From positions 1-64,000 of the forward strand of contig JAUJND010000010.1 in assembly GCA_030446505.1 (NCBI GenBank): a DNA stretch of 64,000 nucleotides. The letters run 5' to 3'. A program made the position numbers and the translations under genes. Position 1 is the first letter of the stretch. Each line of letters begins with the position of its first letter. Source of the stretch: Chroococcidiopsidaceae cyanobacterium YX2bin18. Its GTDB lineage: Bacteria > Cyanobacteriota > Cyanobacteriia > Cyanobacteriales > Chroococcidiopsidaceae. The notes beneath the pieces were generated by a model. It had not been told where the DNA came from. It saw only the letters and a program-made list of their open reading frames with translations, and did no database searches. Shown here piece after piece: positions 37,235 through 47,351 of this stretch.

Positions 37235-39231
37235 CTACCGAGACTTCAATTCAGATATTGCGCTCTTTGTCAACCCCGCGATCGCCTGATCTGTCGCCTT
37301 TGGTAAATGGTAATACTTCCCTCCTGCCTGCTGTGCCAGTTCCTTGGCAAACCCAGTGGAGATAAACTTATTCTCCGTGTCAATCACCAACATCTGCATT
37401 CCCAACGCCCGAATTCTAGCAGCAATTTCTAACAGTTCTCCTTTAATATCCGGCTTTTCCCCTTCTTGTAGCGGTTCACCAAGCGAACGCGCTAGAGAAA
37501 TATTTCCCCGCCCGTCTGTAATCGCCACAATTACAACTTGCCCAATATCGCCACCCATTCGAGCATTAGTGCCTACTCTCACCGCCTGAGTCAAACCATG
37601 AGCTAGAGGCGAACCACCACCACAAGGCATTCGTTCCAGCCGTCGCCGTGCTGAGGCAATTGAACGAGTCGGGGGTAAAAGTACCTCAGCTTGTTCTCCC
37701 CGGAAGGGAATCAGCGCCACCTGGTCACGATTTTCATAAGCTTCTGTCAATAGCCGCAACACAGCACCCTTAGCCGACTGCATCCGATTCAGCGCCATTG
37801 AGCCGGAGGCATCAACCACAAACACAACCAACGCCCCAGCTTTGCGGACTAAGCGCTTTGCCCGAATATCGCCCTGCTCAACAATTACTCGCTTACCAGG
37901 TTGCCTCTCACGCCGAGCTTTTTGATACGGCGCAGGCTGCTCTAAGTGTGGCATCAACGGCAATGCGTCGCACGGGGCCTTTAGGTAACATCGGCTTAAC
38001 ATAGCGACCCCGATCTTCGGAATAAATCAAACTACGACTACCAGATTTGCCCCGCCGTTGAGCCATTTGAGCAAAGTAAAGCACACTGGGGTCAAGGATG
38101 ACTCCTTCAGGGTCAAAAACAAATTCTTCTGGAATACTCGGCGGTTCTTGCTCGTCAGGTTCTTCAGGATTTTCGTCTTCTTCCTCCTCCTGCTCTTGTT
38201 CCGATTCATCCTGACTCTCAGGCGGTGGTGGCGGTGGCGGTGGTGGTTCTTCCGGTGGCGTTTGCACAATAGTTGCCCGTGGCACAATTACCAATTCCAC
38301 GGCACGGCGCAAATCTTCTGCATTCACTTGTGTCCGCCCATCAAGGCAGCAGATGCCTTGGCGACTCGTAGGGCAAATAACTCGGCTCGATGTCCCTGCA
38401 CTCCAGCCCGAATTGCCTCGTCAACTAAATAGGCAATTTGCTCATGAGTTACGCAGACATCCTTCAGCCATTCCCGCGCCAAAATAATCTGGGTTTTGAG
38501 GTCGTCAAGTCTTCGCTGTACTGATTCAGAAACTTCTGGGGTGAGGCGGCGTATTGGATAACTTGGTCTACTGCCTGGACTCGTTCATCTAATGCTAGTA
38601 CACCATCAGCGCTAAGTGCGATCGCTATTCTGTCCAGCAAATGTTCCCGCAGCGCTCCTTCTTCTGGGTTGTAGGTAGCAATAAATAGCGGTTTGCAAGG
38701 ATGCTGAAAACTAATGCCTTCCCGCTCAATTCGGTTGCGTCCCTCGGTTAATACCGTTAACAGTTGGTTGCTGATATTGTCATCAAGTAAATTAATTTCA
38801 TCTATATACAAAACGCCCCGGTGTGCCTGTGCCAGTAACCCTGGTTGAAACACTGGTTCGCCCTGTTTCACAGACTTCTCTACATCTACTGAACCCAGAA
38901 GTCGGTCTTCTGTGACTCCCCAAGGAATCTGCACGAAAGGCGCTGGGATAACTTCTGTAGTCAGCGTAGCGTTGCCTATTGCCAAAAGTTGGCTGTCCCA
39001 TTCTTCAGGATAGTTTGGATCGCAGTTGCTAATCGAACCTTTAACCACTTCAATCGGTGGCAGGAGAGCGTAAAGGGCGCGAGCCATAATGGATTTAGCA
39101 GTGCCGCGACGACCAGCGATCGCCACTCCCCCCAACCCCGGATCAACTGCTGCTAACAGCAAGGCTAATTTAATCGCTTCTTGACCAACTACCGCGCTCA
39201 GCGGAAAAGCAGGCATAAAGAGTGCAGTCAT
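37235..39231 (-). CDS. chlD: Magnesium chelatase subunit D, reading frame broken
   Basis: The reconstructed protein (about 665 residues) has three parts. An AAA+ domain starts [25 protein letters not shown], with GRRGTAKS and DEINLLDDN. An acidic/Pro-rich linker ([25 protein letters not shown]) follows. The C-terminal VWA domain has [20 protein letters not shown] and MIDAS-type residues. ChlD with ChlI and ChlH inserts Mg into protoporphyrin IX, the first committed step to chlorophyll. Indels occur near 38507, 38347 and 37945. The gene is essential in phototrophs, so errors are likely. Confidence 0.93.
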
Positions 39232-39294
39232 TGTTTTAATCGTAGCTAGTCCAGATCAGCATAGCAATTAGATTGTCTTCACTTTTTAGCAGGA

Positions 39295-40503
39295 TCACAT
39301 TGAACTCGCAGCTTCAGACGTTAGCAGTGACGGTAGGATTACTGTAAACTTAGAACCCACCCCAACTTGTGATACTAGCTCAATTTTGCCTTGGAGTAGT
39401 TTTACTAGCCGAGAAACTATTGCTAATCCTAAGCCCGTGCTATCGGGCAAGTGCAGCTTATTGGTGGAACCTGCTTGCACAAAAGGGTCAAAAATAATAG
39501 TTTGGTCTTCTGGCGCAATTCCAATTCCCGTGTCAGAGACAGCGATCGCCCACTTGTTATCTGCTAGCACTTGGCAGGTTACTTTGACGCTGCCAGAATC
39601 GGTGTAGCGAATTGCATTGCTAGCAAGATTTGTCACAATTTGTTGTAATCGCAAGGAGTCTGTCAAAACTTGTTCGGGGGCGCGATCGCACTCGACCACC
39701 ATTTTTATGCCTTTCGCCCGCGCCAAAGGCTCTAATACTTCTATGACATTTTTGATTAAAGATCGGACATCTGTTGGCACTACTTGGAGGTTCATTTTCC
39801 CAGCCTCATAGCGGGACACTTCCAATGAATCATTAATCAAGCGAAGTAACTGTCTACCATTGCGTAGCACGCGTTCAATGTGTTCCAAATTAGCAAAAGA
39901 GTCTTGTATCGCAGCGTTCTGTCTTTGTTTGCGTAAAAACAAATCTGAGTAGCCAATAATTGAAGTCAAAGGGGTTCTCAGTTCGTGAGCTAGATGCGAA
40001 AAATTGTCTTGATTAGCGCGAACTAAGCGAGTTAATTCTTGATTAGTAAGTTTTAACTGACTATGTAGCTGCTCTAGTCCTTCTAACCTCTCATCTACAT
40101 AACTGTTAAAGCACTGAGAAGTTGCTTCATCTACCACAGCGTCAATTAGACGCACGGCTCGAATTAATTCTGGAGGTGAACCCTGTAGCAGATCCGGCTC
40201 TAAGATAGAAAAGATTACCTGGCGCAGTAGACTATATTCTCGCGCAATCTCTATTGGCTCAAAGCCTTGTTCAGCCCTGAGAACTCCATGATGCAAACTC
40301 GCCTTTACTATCGGCTGAATTTCACTGGTTTTAGATTCGGACAGCACGGTTGCCATTGCCGCAAGGACATAAGAAAGATGATTTTCTAGAGCTGATTTGG
40401 ATAGATTATCATCGCTCTCAATCTGTTCATCTTGGCGAACGGCTTCCACCCACTTTTCTAGAATTGCATTAGTTTTATCGAGCAGTAATTGGCTAAAATC
40501 CAT
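39295..40503 (-). CDS. Sensor histidine kinase with RsbRD-like N-terminus
   Basis: This 402-residue protein has an N-terminal helical domain (1-130, AILEKWVEAVRQDEQIE, LLRQVIFSI) resembling the RsbR/DUF-type histidine kinase partner fold. A coiled linker follows, then HisKA with His173 in LAHELRTPLTSIIGY. The HATPase domain has N (NLASNAIRYTD), G1 (DTGIGI) and G2 (STGLGLAIVSRL) boxes. No transmembrane segments are seen, so it is cytosolic. The cognate response regulator is not adjacent. It is divergent from the nrt operon leader. Confidence 0.9.
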   Translation of the reverse strand: MDFSQLLLDKTNAILEKWVEAVRQDEQIESDDNLSKSALENHLSYVLAAMATVLSESKTSEIQPIVKASLHHGVLRAEQGFEPIEIAREYSLLRQVIFSILEPDLLQGSPPELIRAVRLIDAVVDEATSQCFNSYVDERLEGLEQLHSQLKLTNQELTRLVRANQDNFSHLAHELRTPLTSIIGYSDLFLRKQRQNAAIQDSFANLEHIERVLRNGRQLLRLINDSLEVSRYEAGKMNLQVVPTDVRSLIKNVIEVLEPLARAKGIKMVVECDRAPEQVLTDSLRLQQIVTNLASNAIRYTDSGSVKVTCQVLADNKWAIAVSDTGIGIAPEDQTIIFDPFVQAGSTNKLHLPDSTGLGLAIVSRLVKLLQGKIELVSQVGVGSKFTVILPSLLTSEAASSM

Positions 40504-40747
40504 TATGGCTCAGGTATAAGTAAGGCGTAGGTAAGTAAATTCCCCAGCTTAGGTTAGTTTAGCAATTTAGGAGTTAATGAAGTTCGTTTATTAGAATGTT
40601 CATCCACCGAAAGGTATAAATTCAGCTAATATCTCTACTATGCTTCATCTGGCTCTAACTATCATTGCAACAGTCGCACATAGTATCTGCCTGAAGAAAG
40701 GTTTATTTACTAGGCGAACAATGATAAAGTCTTGTGAAATTTGAATA

Positions 40748-40925
40748 AGTCAGCCTAATCCAGTGCTTCACCTGAAAAAATTGGTGTGAGGTGAAGCTGG
40801 AGCGGAGGAACCATTTTTGGGGCGTATCTCTAACTTTAGTTCTTGTTAATTAAGAGCGAGGCGAGAAGGACATTTCTCAGTCCTAGCCCGTCAGCTAACT
40901 TCGTAGGCATTGAGAGGAGACTGAA
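40748..40925 (+). promoter_or_regulatory. ydaO/yuaA-class riboswitch (c-di-AMP)
   Basis: The 5' half reads GAGCGGAGGAACCATTTTTG with a following GGGGCGTATC. The 3' half carries the class hallmark CCCGTCAGCTAACTTCGTAG, then GCATTGAGAGGAGACTGA. TCAG near 40750 can pair with CTGA near 40924 to close the P1 stem. In the known class these blocks bind two c-di-AMP molecules in a pseudo-twofold pocket, and binding usually switches the downstream gene off. It ends about 95 nt before the nrtB start, in the same direction. No other known class shares this 3' motif. Confidence 0.88.
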
Positions 40926-41019
40926 TCAGCATTCTTCGTAATGTTTTGATATCATCAGTGTCCTTGGCTCGTAACGCTCAGTGTTTGTTGTACCTGCTCT
41001 CGACTCTGAGGAGTATAAA

Positions 41020-41874
41020 GTGACATTGCAACTGAATCTTGCTGCGATCGCAGTGGCTGGACAAGCTGCCTGGAGACGTACTAAACCCATTGTCATTCAG
41101 GATGTTATCTTACTGCCTTTAGCTGGTTTTTTAGGGGTTATCTTACTGTGGTGGTTTATTGCCACATTCTTGACTGATTTAATGCCTACTCCAGGTTGAG
41201 GCACTGGTAGAGAATTTAGACAATATCATGCATCCTTTCTATCAACGGGGACCTGGTAACTTAGGACTCGGTTGGTTATTACTAGCGAGTCTAAGACGGG
41301 TATTGATTGGCTTTGCACTGGGTGCGATCGTCGCCATTCCTGTTGGGTTTTTGATCGGAATGTCCAAGAAAGCGATGCTGGCACTCAATCCAATCATCCA
41401 GATATTCAAGCCGGTATCGCCCCTAGCTTGGCTTCCCATTTCACTAGCAATTTTTAACCTGGCAGATCCCTCTGCCATTTTTGTTATTTTCATTACCTCG
41501 TTGTGTACCACGATTATTAACACCGCCTTTGGCGTCTCCAGTGTTTCCAAAGACTACATAGACGTGGCGCGAGTGCTGGAAATGCCTAGATGGCGACGGA
41601 TTACAAAAATTATTTGGCTGCCAGTTTGCCTTATATTTTTACTGGCTTGCGAATTAGTTTAGGAATTGCTTGGCTAGTTATTGTTGCCGTAGAAATGCTC
41701 ACTGGCGGCGTTGGTATTGGCTTTTTTGTCTGGGATGAGTGGAGCCGTCTAAATCTAAGTTCAGTCTTTTTAGCGGTATTAGTAATTGGCTTAACGGGGC
41801 TAGTTCTTGACTACGCTGTAGGCAAAATTCAGGAATTAGTTACCCGTCGCCCAGCACGCCAAACTGAAATCTAA
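41020..41874 (+). CDS. nrtB: Nitrate-type ABC transporter permease, reading frame broken
   Basis: The likely start is GTG 41020 (TLQLNLAAIAVAGQAAW) with a GAGGAG ribosome site. Restoring frames gives PTPVEALVENLDNIMHPFYQRGPGNLG, WLPISLAIFNLADPSAIF and LPASLPYIFTGLRISLGIAWL. Indels occur near 41196 (extra G) and about 41620. There are about six transmembrane helices and an EAA-type loop. NrtB forms the channel of the nitrate/nitrite uptake system. Cyanate and bicarbonate permeases are close relatives, so the substrate is inferred. It is the first gene after the riboswitch. Confidence 0.85.
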
Positions 41875-42015
41875 ATATGCATTTCTGATCTGTACCCAAG
41901 GGTAGCGTTAGGCATTTTCCATGATTGGCAAGGGCTGGAAGTTCCATATCTGCTTAATTTAATTGGCGCTGACTTACAGCTCAGCTTGCAATGAACAGCT
42001 TAGAGAAGACTGACT

Positions 42016-43438
42016 ATGAGCGATACTTCCCAAAATCACTGGAATCGACGCAACTTTCTCAAGGGAGTCGGAGCAACGGCAAGCTGGTATGGCAGTTTCC
42101 TCTTGTGCGATTAACGCTAGTAAAGCGCCTCAGGGACTATCTCAAGCTGCCCTAGCGGTAGAACAAGTGGTAGACTCTAGTACCCTGGAAAAACCAAATC
42201 TAACCGTGGGGTATGTGCCAGTAAATGACTGCGCCCCCTTTGCCGTTGCCTGGGAAAAAGGTTTTTTTCGCAAGTATGGGTTAAATGTGCAACTCAGTAG
42301 AGAGGCAAGCTGGGGTACGTCTCGTGACGGAATTATTTTTGGTCGCCTTGATGCTTCTCCGGTTGTGTGTGGCGCTGTAACCAATGCTAGAACTGGTGCA
42401 GAAGGCGCACGTCATGCTCCCCTTTGTGCCGCGATGACGATTCACCGCCACGGTAACGCCTTGACGATGAATAAAGCAATGTGGGAATCGGGGTTGCGTC
42501 CTTGGCGAGAATACAACGGGGATTTAGAGGATTTTGGACGTGATTTTAGACGCTACTTTGATAACATTCCCTCAGAGCAACGAGTCTGGGCAGTTGTACT
42601 TAGTTCTTCAATCTACGAATACTTTGTCCGCTACTTGTCTGCTGCTGCTGGGGTAGCTCCCGACGATGAATTTCGGATCGTCATTATTCCGCCGCCGCAA
42701 ATGGTGGTGAATATGCGGATTGGGGCGATGCAAGCTTATATGGTAGCAGAACCTTGGAATACACGCGCTATTACTGGTAATGAAGGGATTGGCTTTACCT
42801 TCGCTCAGGGCAGAGAAATCTGGCAAGGACACCCGGATCGACTTTTGGGCGTGATGGAGTCCTTCATTAATGAGAATCCTAAAACTTATCGTTCCTTAGT
42901 CAAAGCGATGATTGAAGCTTGCCAGTATTGCAGCGAACAGAAAAATCGGGAGGAGGTTGCCAAGCTGATCTCAGACAAGTCATTTACTGGTGCTAAACCT
43001 AATTTGACTCGTGCTGCGATTGTTGGTGAATATAATTATGGCGGCTTTGATGGCAAAAAACGGATTGTGCGATCGCCTGACACAACTATTTTCTTTGACC
43101 TGCCGCCAAACCTTGCTAGAGTGCCAGGAGATCATTCAACATTTCTATGGCAGTCAGAAAGTATCTGGTTAATGACTCAGGCTGCTCGTTGGGGACAAAC
43201 TCCTGGCATTCCCAAAAATGCAGAAGCATTAGCCCGTAAAGCTTGGAGAACTGACCTTTATCGTGAAATTGCTGCTGAAATGGACATTGAGTGTCCCCAA
43301 GAAGACTACAAAATTGAACCCGCTGAAGTATTCATAGACAACAGAGAGTTTGATCCCAGCGATCCAGTAGGCTATCTGAATAGTTTTGAAATTAGAGCTA
43401 ACCGCCCCAAATCCTTTTTTTTAGGGGCTAGGAGCTAG
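42016..43438 (+). CDS. nrtA: NrtA/CmpA-family substrate-binding protein, frameshift in signal region
   Basis: The start at 42016 (MSDTSQNHWNRRNFLKGVGATAS) has a Tat-type signal. One extra base near 42086 separates it from MAVSSCAINASKAPQ. The mature part has NLTVGYVPVNDCAPFAVAWEKGFFRKYGL, GGVTNARTGAEGA-like VVCGAVTNARTGAEGARHAP and PEDFKIEPAEVFIDNREFD-type (QEDYKIEPAEVFIDNREFDPSDP) motifs. It captures the anion outside the membrane. It matches the cyanobacterial nitrate/bicarbonate family, about 450-470 residues. Confidence 0.85.
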
Positions 43439-43519
43439 AGGCTGAAAGATTTTCTATTCCTCCCCTGTCTCCCAAAGAGAAATCTGTTTCTGCAACAAGC
43501 CTATATCTAGGAGCTTTTT

Positions 43520-44359
43520 ATGACTAAATTTACCTCCTTCCCAAACAATGCTACTGAGAGAGATGTCAGCCCTACTGGATTTCTGGAGATTGAAAATTTA
43601 GTCAAGTCCTATCCAACAACTGATGGAGACGAGTTTGTCGTCCTGAACGGTGTCAATCTTACTGTAGGCGAGAACGAATATATTTCTGTAATTGGTCACT
43701 CTGGTTGTGGTAAATCTACCTTGCTTAAAATTGTCGCTGGTTTAGAAAAAGCAACTTCCGGCTCAGTGCGACTAGATGGAAAAGAAATTCGTAAACCCGG
43801 AGCAGAACGGATGATGGTGTTTCAACACTATTCGTTGCTGCCGTGGCTAACTGTACGCGAGAATATCCGGTTGGCTGTGGATGAAGTGTTGAAAGATGCC
43901 AAGCGTGCCGAAAAAATCAGCATTGTAAATGAACACCTGGCAATGGTGAATTTAATGGCGGCAGCTGACAAATATCCAGATGAAATTTCTGGGGGAATGA
44001 AACAGCGCGTGGGCATTGCTAGAGCTTTGGCAATTCGCCCCAAGATGTTGCTGATGGATGAACCTTTTGGAGCGCTTGATGCTTTGACTCGTGGCAAGTT
44101 GCAGCGCCAAGTTCTTGATATCTGGGAAAACCATCGGCAAGCAGTAATGATGATTACCCATGATGTAGATGAAGCAATTTATATGTCTGATCGCATTGTA
44201 TTAATGACCAATAGTCCAGCAGCGACAATTGGGGAAATATTGGCTGTACCGTTTGAGCATCCCCGTGATCGCGCCTCTATGCGAAACTCAAAAGAGTATT
44301 TTGAACTGAGGAACCACGCCCTGAATTTCCTAGACCACTATTTTACGCAAGATGAGTAG
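43520..44359 (+). CDS. nrtD: Nitrate-type ABC transporter ATP-binding protein
   Basis: This 279-residue ATPase has Walker A GHSGCGKST, Q-loop VFQHYSLLPW, signature EISGGMKQRVGIARAL, Walker B LLMDEPFGALDAL and the H-loop MITHDVDEA. The N-terminus has no regulatory extension, so it is the NrtD type rather than the longer NrtC. It follows nrtA by 81 nt and completes the three-gene operon. The absence of an NrtC fusion means the regulatory domain is missing from this copy. Confidence 0.88.
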   Translation: MTKFTSFPNNATERDVSPTGFLEIENLVKSYPTTDGDEFVVLNGVNLTVGENEYISVIGHSGCGKSTLLKIVAGLEKATSGSVRLDGKEIRKPGAERMMVFQHYSLLPWLTVRENIRLAVDEVLKDAKRAEKISIVNEHLAMVNLMAAADKYPDEISGGMKQRVGIARALAIRPKMLLMDEPFGALDALTRGKLQRQVLDIWENHRQAVMMITHDVDEAIYMSDRIVLMTNSPAATIGEILAVPFEHPRDRASMRNSKEYFELRNHALNFLDHYFTQDE

Positions 44360-44394
44360 TTCTGATCGCTTCAGATTAATGTCACAATTGTAGT

Positions 44395-45165
44395 ATGGAC
44401 TGGAAAGAAATCTCTGATAATTGGGTTCTAATTCCCCCACACCCAAAGGGCATTGTGCATTTCCTTGGGGGAGCATTTGTAGCGGCAGCACCCCAAGTCA
44501 CCTACCGCTGGTTATTAGAACAACTGGCCGATCGCGGTTATGCTGTTGTCGCCACACCTTTTATCAACACACTGGATCATACCGTGATCGCTCAGTCAGT
44601 GTTGCAAAGCTTTGAAAGTGCGATCGCCCAATTACAAGCAACAGCCGTTTTACGTAAGCGCTATCTCCCAATCTACGGTATGGGACACAGTATGGGCTGC
44701 AAACTCCACTTACTGATCGGTAGCCTGTTTCCTGTTGAACGTGCAGGTAATATTTTAATTTCCTTTAATAATTACGCAGCACGAGATGCCATCCCCTTTG
44801 TGCAGCAGTTCAATAACCCTGCCTTTACGATCGAGTTTACTCCGTCGCCTGTGGAAACAAGTACCCTCGTGCGATCGCGCTACAATGTCCGCCGCAACCT
44901 GCTAATTAAATTTACTAACGACACTATTGACCAATCGGCTGCGTTAACTGAGTTGTTGCAACTCCGCTTTCCCAGTATGGTAACAGTGCAGACACTAAAT
45001 GGAACACACACTACACCTTTGGGTCAAGATGTTAAATGGCAACCTGGAGCGACGTTTACGCCCTTTGATGCTTTTGGTCAGTGGTTTAAGCAAGAAGTTT
45101 ATCGCGATCTAAATCAGCTAAAACGCACCATTTTATTGTGGTTAAATCCTCTTTCCCAACTGTAA
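44395..45165 (+). CDS. DUF1350 family protein (alpha/beta-hydrolase-like)
   Basis: This 256-residue protein begins MDWKEISDNWVLIPPHPKGIVHFLGGAFVAAAPQVTYRWLLE, the DUF1350 N-terminus found in cyanobacteria and plastids. YGMGHSMGCKLHLL is a nucleophile elbow of alpha/beta hydrolases (Ser in HSMG). No substrate is known. It lies 36 nt after nrtD and may be in the same transcript. Confidence 0.88.
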   Translation: MDWKEISDNWVLIPPHPKGIVHFLGGAFVAAAPQVTYRWLLEQLADRGYAVVATPFINTLDHTVIAQSVLQSFESAIAQLQATAVLRKRYLPIYGMGHSMGCKLHLLIGSLFPVERAGNILISFNNYAARDAIPFVQQFNNPAFTIEFTPSPVETSTLVRSRYNVRRNLLIKFTNDTIDQSAALTELLQLRFPSMVTVQTLNGTHTTPLGQDVKWQPGATFTPFDAFGQWFKQEVYRDLNQLKRTILLWLNPLSQL

Positions 45166-45433
45166 TATTTGACTAGAGTAGGGAGCAGGGAATATTTATT
45201 CATGCTTTCACTTTGTGGGATGACAAGTTAATAAAAAGTGATTAGTTGACCACCCCCATAGAGGTGTCGACTTCCATCGTCCGAGCGTCCTGAGTCAGTT
45301 TCGCATACCTTGGGCGTTAGTGTTCACGCAGTGTAGCGCAACGTCTAGCGGGAAGAAGTCCGCCATGTACCTACTACTAATGACTGATGAATAATGACTA
45401 CTTCGTAAAGTTACTCGCAGCCTATCTTCCCCC

Positions 45434-46561
45434 ATGTTCCAAATTTTAATTATTGATGATGACCAAATAGTGCAGTTAACGCTGACAAGAATACTGGAAA
45501 AACAGGGTTATGAGGTGCTCACAGCAAGCGATGGTGCAGCAGGAATTGCTCAGGCGCAACACTTCCATCCCGCACTAATTATTTGCGATTGGCTAATGCC
45601 TCGGCTCACAGGATTAGAGGTGTGTCGTCAAATTAAATCAGATCCAAACTTATCTACTACGTTCTTTATTCTATTAACCTCTTTAGGTTCAGTAGCTGAT
45701 CGTGTCAAGGGGTTAGATGCTGGTGCAGATGATTTTATAGCTAAGCCGATTGAGCAGAATGAATTGAAAGCAAGGGTAAGAGCAGGATTACGTTTGTACC
45801 AGATAAGCCATGATTTAAAAACCCAGAAACAAATACTAGAGGCGGAACTTGCAGAAGCAGTTGAATATGTGCGATCGCTTCTTCCTCCCCCAATGACTGA
45901 ACCACTCGTCATCAATTCATTGTTTATTCCGTCGCAGCGACTTGGAGGCGATTGCTTCGATTATTACTGGCTCGATCCCGATTATTTAGCTATTTACGTG
46001 CTTGATACAGCTGGACATGGTCTTAGAGCCACACTCCCCTCAATTTCAGTCCTAAATTTACTTCGTTCTCGGACTATTCCTAGTCTTAACTATTATCAAC
46101 CTAATGATGTTCTCAGTGCCTTAAATAACACTTTTCAAATGACTTATAAAAATAATAAATATTTTACAATTTGGTACGGAGTTTATAACCGCGTCAATCG
46201 CCAATTAATTTATGCCAGTGCTGGACATCCGCCAGCGGTGTTGCTATCTGGAGCGACCACCCAACTGAGCCGACTGCAAACACCTGGAATACCTGTTGGT
46301 ATGTTTCCCGACGCAGAATATACTAATGGTTTCTGTAATATTGAAGAATACAGTAGTCTTTATGTTTTTAGTGATGGAGCTTACGAAATTCATTTATCAA
46401 ATGGCACAATTTGGGATCTAGAAGCTTTTATTGAGCTACTCAAAAACTGCCAAAATTTTTCAGAATGTAATCTTAATAAAATCTTAAATTACCTACTAGA
46501 TTTAAACCCGAAAGACAGTTTTGATGATGACTTGTCTATTCTTCAAATTAACTTTAATTAA
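45434..46561 (+). CDS. Response regulator with PP2C-type (SpoIIE/RsbU) phosphatase output
   Basis: Residues 1-125 form a receiver (IIDDDQIV, Asp52 in ICDWLMP, and LLTSLGSV with the switch Thr). A coiled linker follows. Residues about 165-375 form a SpoIIE/RsbU-type phosphatase with GGDCFDYYWLD, YASAGHPPAVLL and FDDDLSILQ metal-binding Asp residues. Such proteins dephosphorylate anti-sigma antagonists in partner-switching systems. A terminator follows. No anti-sigma gene is adjacent. Confidence 0.9.
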   Translation: MFQILIIDDDQIVQLTLTRILEKQGYEVLTASDGAAGIAQAQHFHPALIICDWLMPRLTGLEVCRQIKSDPNLSTTFFILLTSLGSVADRVKGLDAGADDFIAKPIEQNELKARVRAGLRLYQISHDLKTQKQILEAELAEAVEYVRSLLPPPMTEPLVINSLFIPSQRLGGDCFDYYWLDPDYLAIYVLDTAGHGLRATLPSISVLNLLRSRTIPSLNYYQPNDVLSALNNTFQMTYKNNKYFTIWYGVYNRVNRQLIYASAGHPPAVLLSGATTQLSRLQTPGIPVGMFPDAEYTNGFCNIEEYSSLYVFSDGAYEIHLSNGTIWDLEAFIELLKNCQNFSECNLNKILNYLLDLNPKDSFDDDLSILQINFN

Positions 46562-46600
46562 AGTATCTAAAATTAATATTATGTAGAAATTGAGAATATG

Positions 46601-46634
46601 AAAAGGAGGCGACATTCCTCTCACCTCCTTTCGC
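46601..46634. terminator. Terminator between the REC-PP2C gene and dps
   Basis: AAAGGAGG (46602-46609) pairs with CCTCCTTT (46624-46631) around a 14-nt loop. It lies between the convergent REC-PP2C and dps genes. Confidence 0.6.
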
Positions 46635-46649
46635 TTCAGCCTACTTTAT

Positions 46650-47189
46650 CTAGCTTACTTGTGCAGGAACTTTCATCTCTTTTGACTGACCACCATCAGA
46701 TTTAAGCGATTCACCTTCAATAAACGAACGTAACATCCATGCCATTTCTTCGTGCTGCTCCATTAAACCAGTCAGGAAGTCAGCAGTTCCTTGGTCGTGG
46801 AATTGTTCACCGCACTGATCTACATGGTCGCGGAGATTACGGATAATCAACTCATGGTCGTCCACTAGCTGCGACACCATCTCAGTCGCTAAAGGAATAG
46901 TATTTGTTTGTTCTTTGATAGAAGCGTACTTCAAGAAGCCTTCAGCTGTGCCAACTGGGAAACCACCCAAAGTCCGGACACGTTCTGCCATAGCATCAAT
47001 GTTGGTCGTCAAGGCTTGATAGTGTTCTTCCCATAACTGGTGCAGTGAGCGAAACTGTGGTCCAACTACATCCCAATGAAACTTTTTCGTCTTAATTAAC
47101 AGCAGATAAGCATCCGCTACGTCACGATTCAACAACTCAGTGACACCTGCGCGTTGCTCTTCAGTTAAACCGATGTTTATCTTACGCAT
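46650..47189 (-). CDS. dps: Dps-family ferritin-like protein, copy 1
   Basis: This 179-residue protein has FHWDVVGPQFRSLHQLWEEHYQALTTNIDAMAERVRTLGGFP, the Dps ferroxidase arrangement (His, Asp, Glu). Dps binds DNA and oxidises Fe(II) with H2O2, protecting cells from oxidative and starvation stress. The C-terminal extension (GESLKSDGGQSKEMKVPAQVS) is longer than in the other copy. It pairs with a second dps at 48 kb. Confidence 0.92.
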   Translation of the reverse strand: MRKINIGLTEEQRAGVTELLNRDVADAYLLLIKTKKFHWDVVGPQFRSLHQLWEEHYQALTTNIDAMAERVRTLGGFPVGTAEGFLKYASIKEQTNTIPLATEMVSQLVDDHELIIRNLRDHVDQCGEQFHDQGTADFLTGLMEQHEEMAWMLRSFIEGESLKSDGGQSKEMKVPAQVS

Positions 47190-47351
47190 AATTTCGGAAT
47201 TTACTTTTTCTACTTTTTGACTCCATACCTAGTGGAACAAATCAATGTCAAAAGAGTCATCAGCCAAAGGAATGATTATGTTAAATTAGTCGCTCCTGCA
47301 AGGCTTTGAGAGTTTTCTATCAAACTAGAATTAACAACGCATCAAGCATTA

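Noticed and set aside
38160-38250. Glu/Pro-rich low-complexity segment in the chlD frame
   Set aside because: ChlD normally has an acidic/Pro-rich linker between the AAA+ and VWA domains.
45240-45430. Possible riboswitch or leader before the REC-PP2C gene
   Set aside because: The GC-rich inverted segments do not match any class I know.
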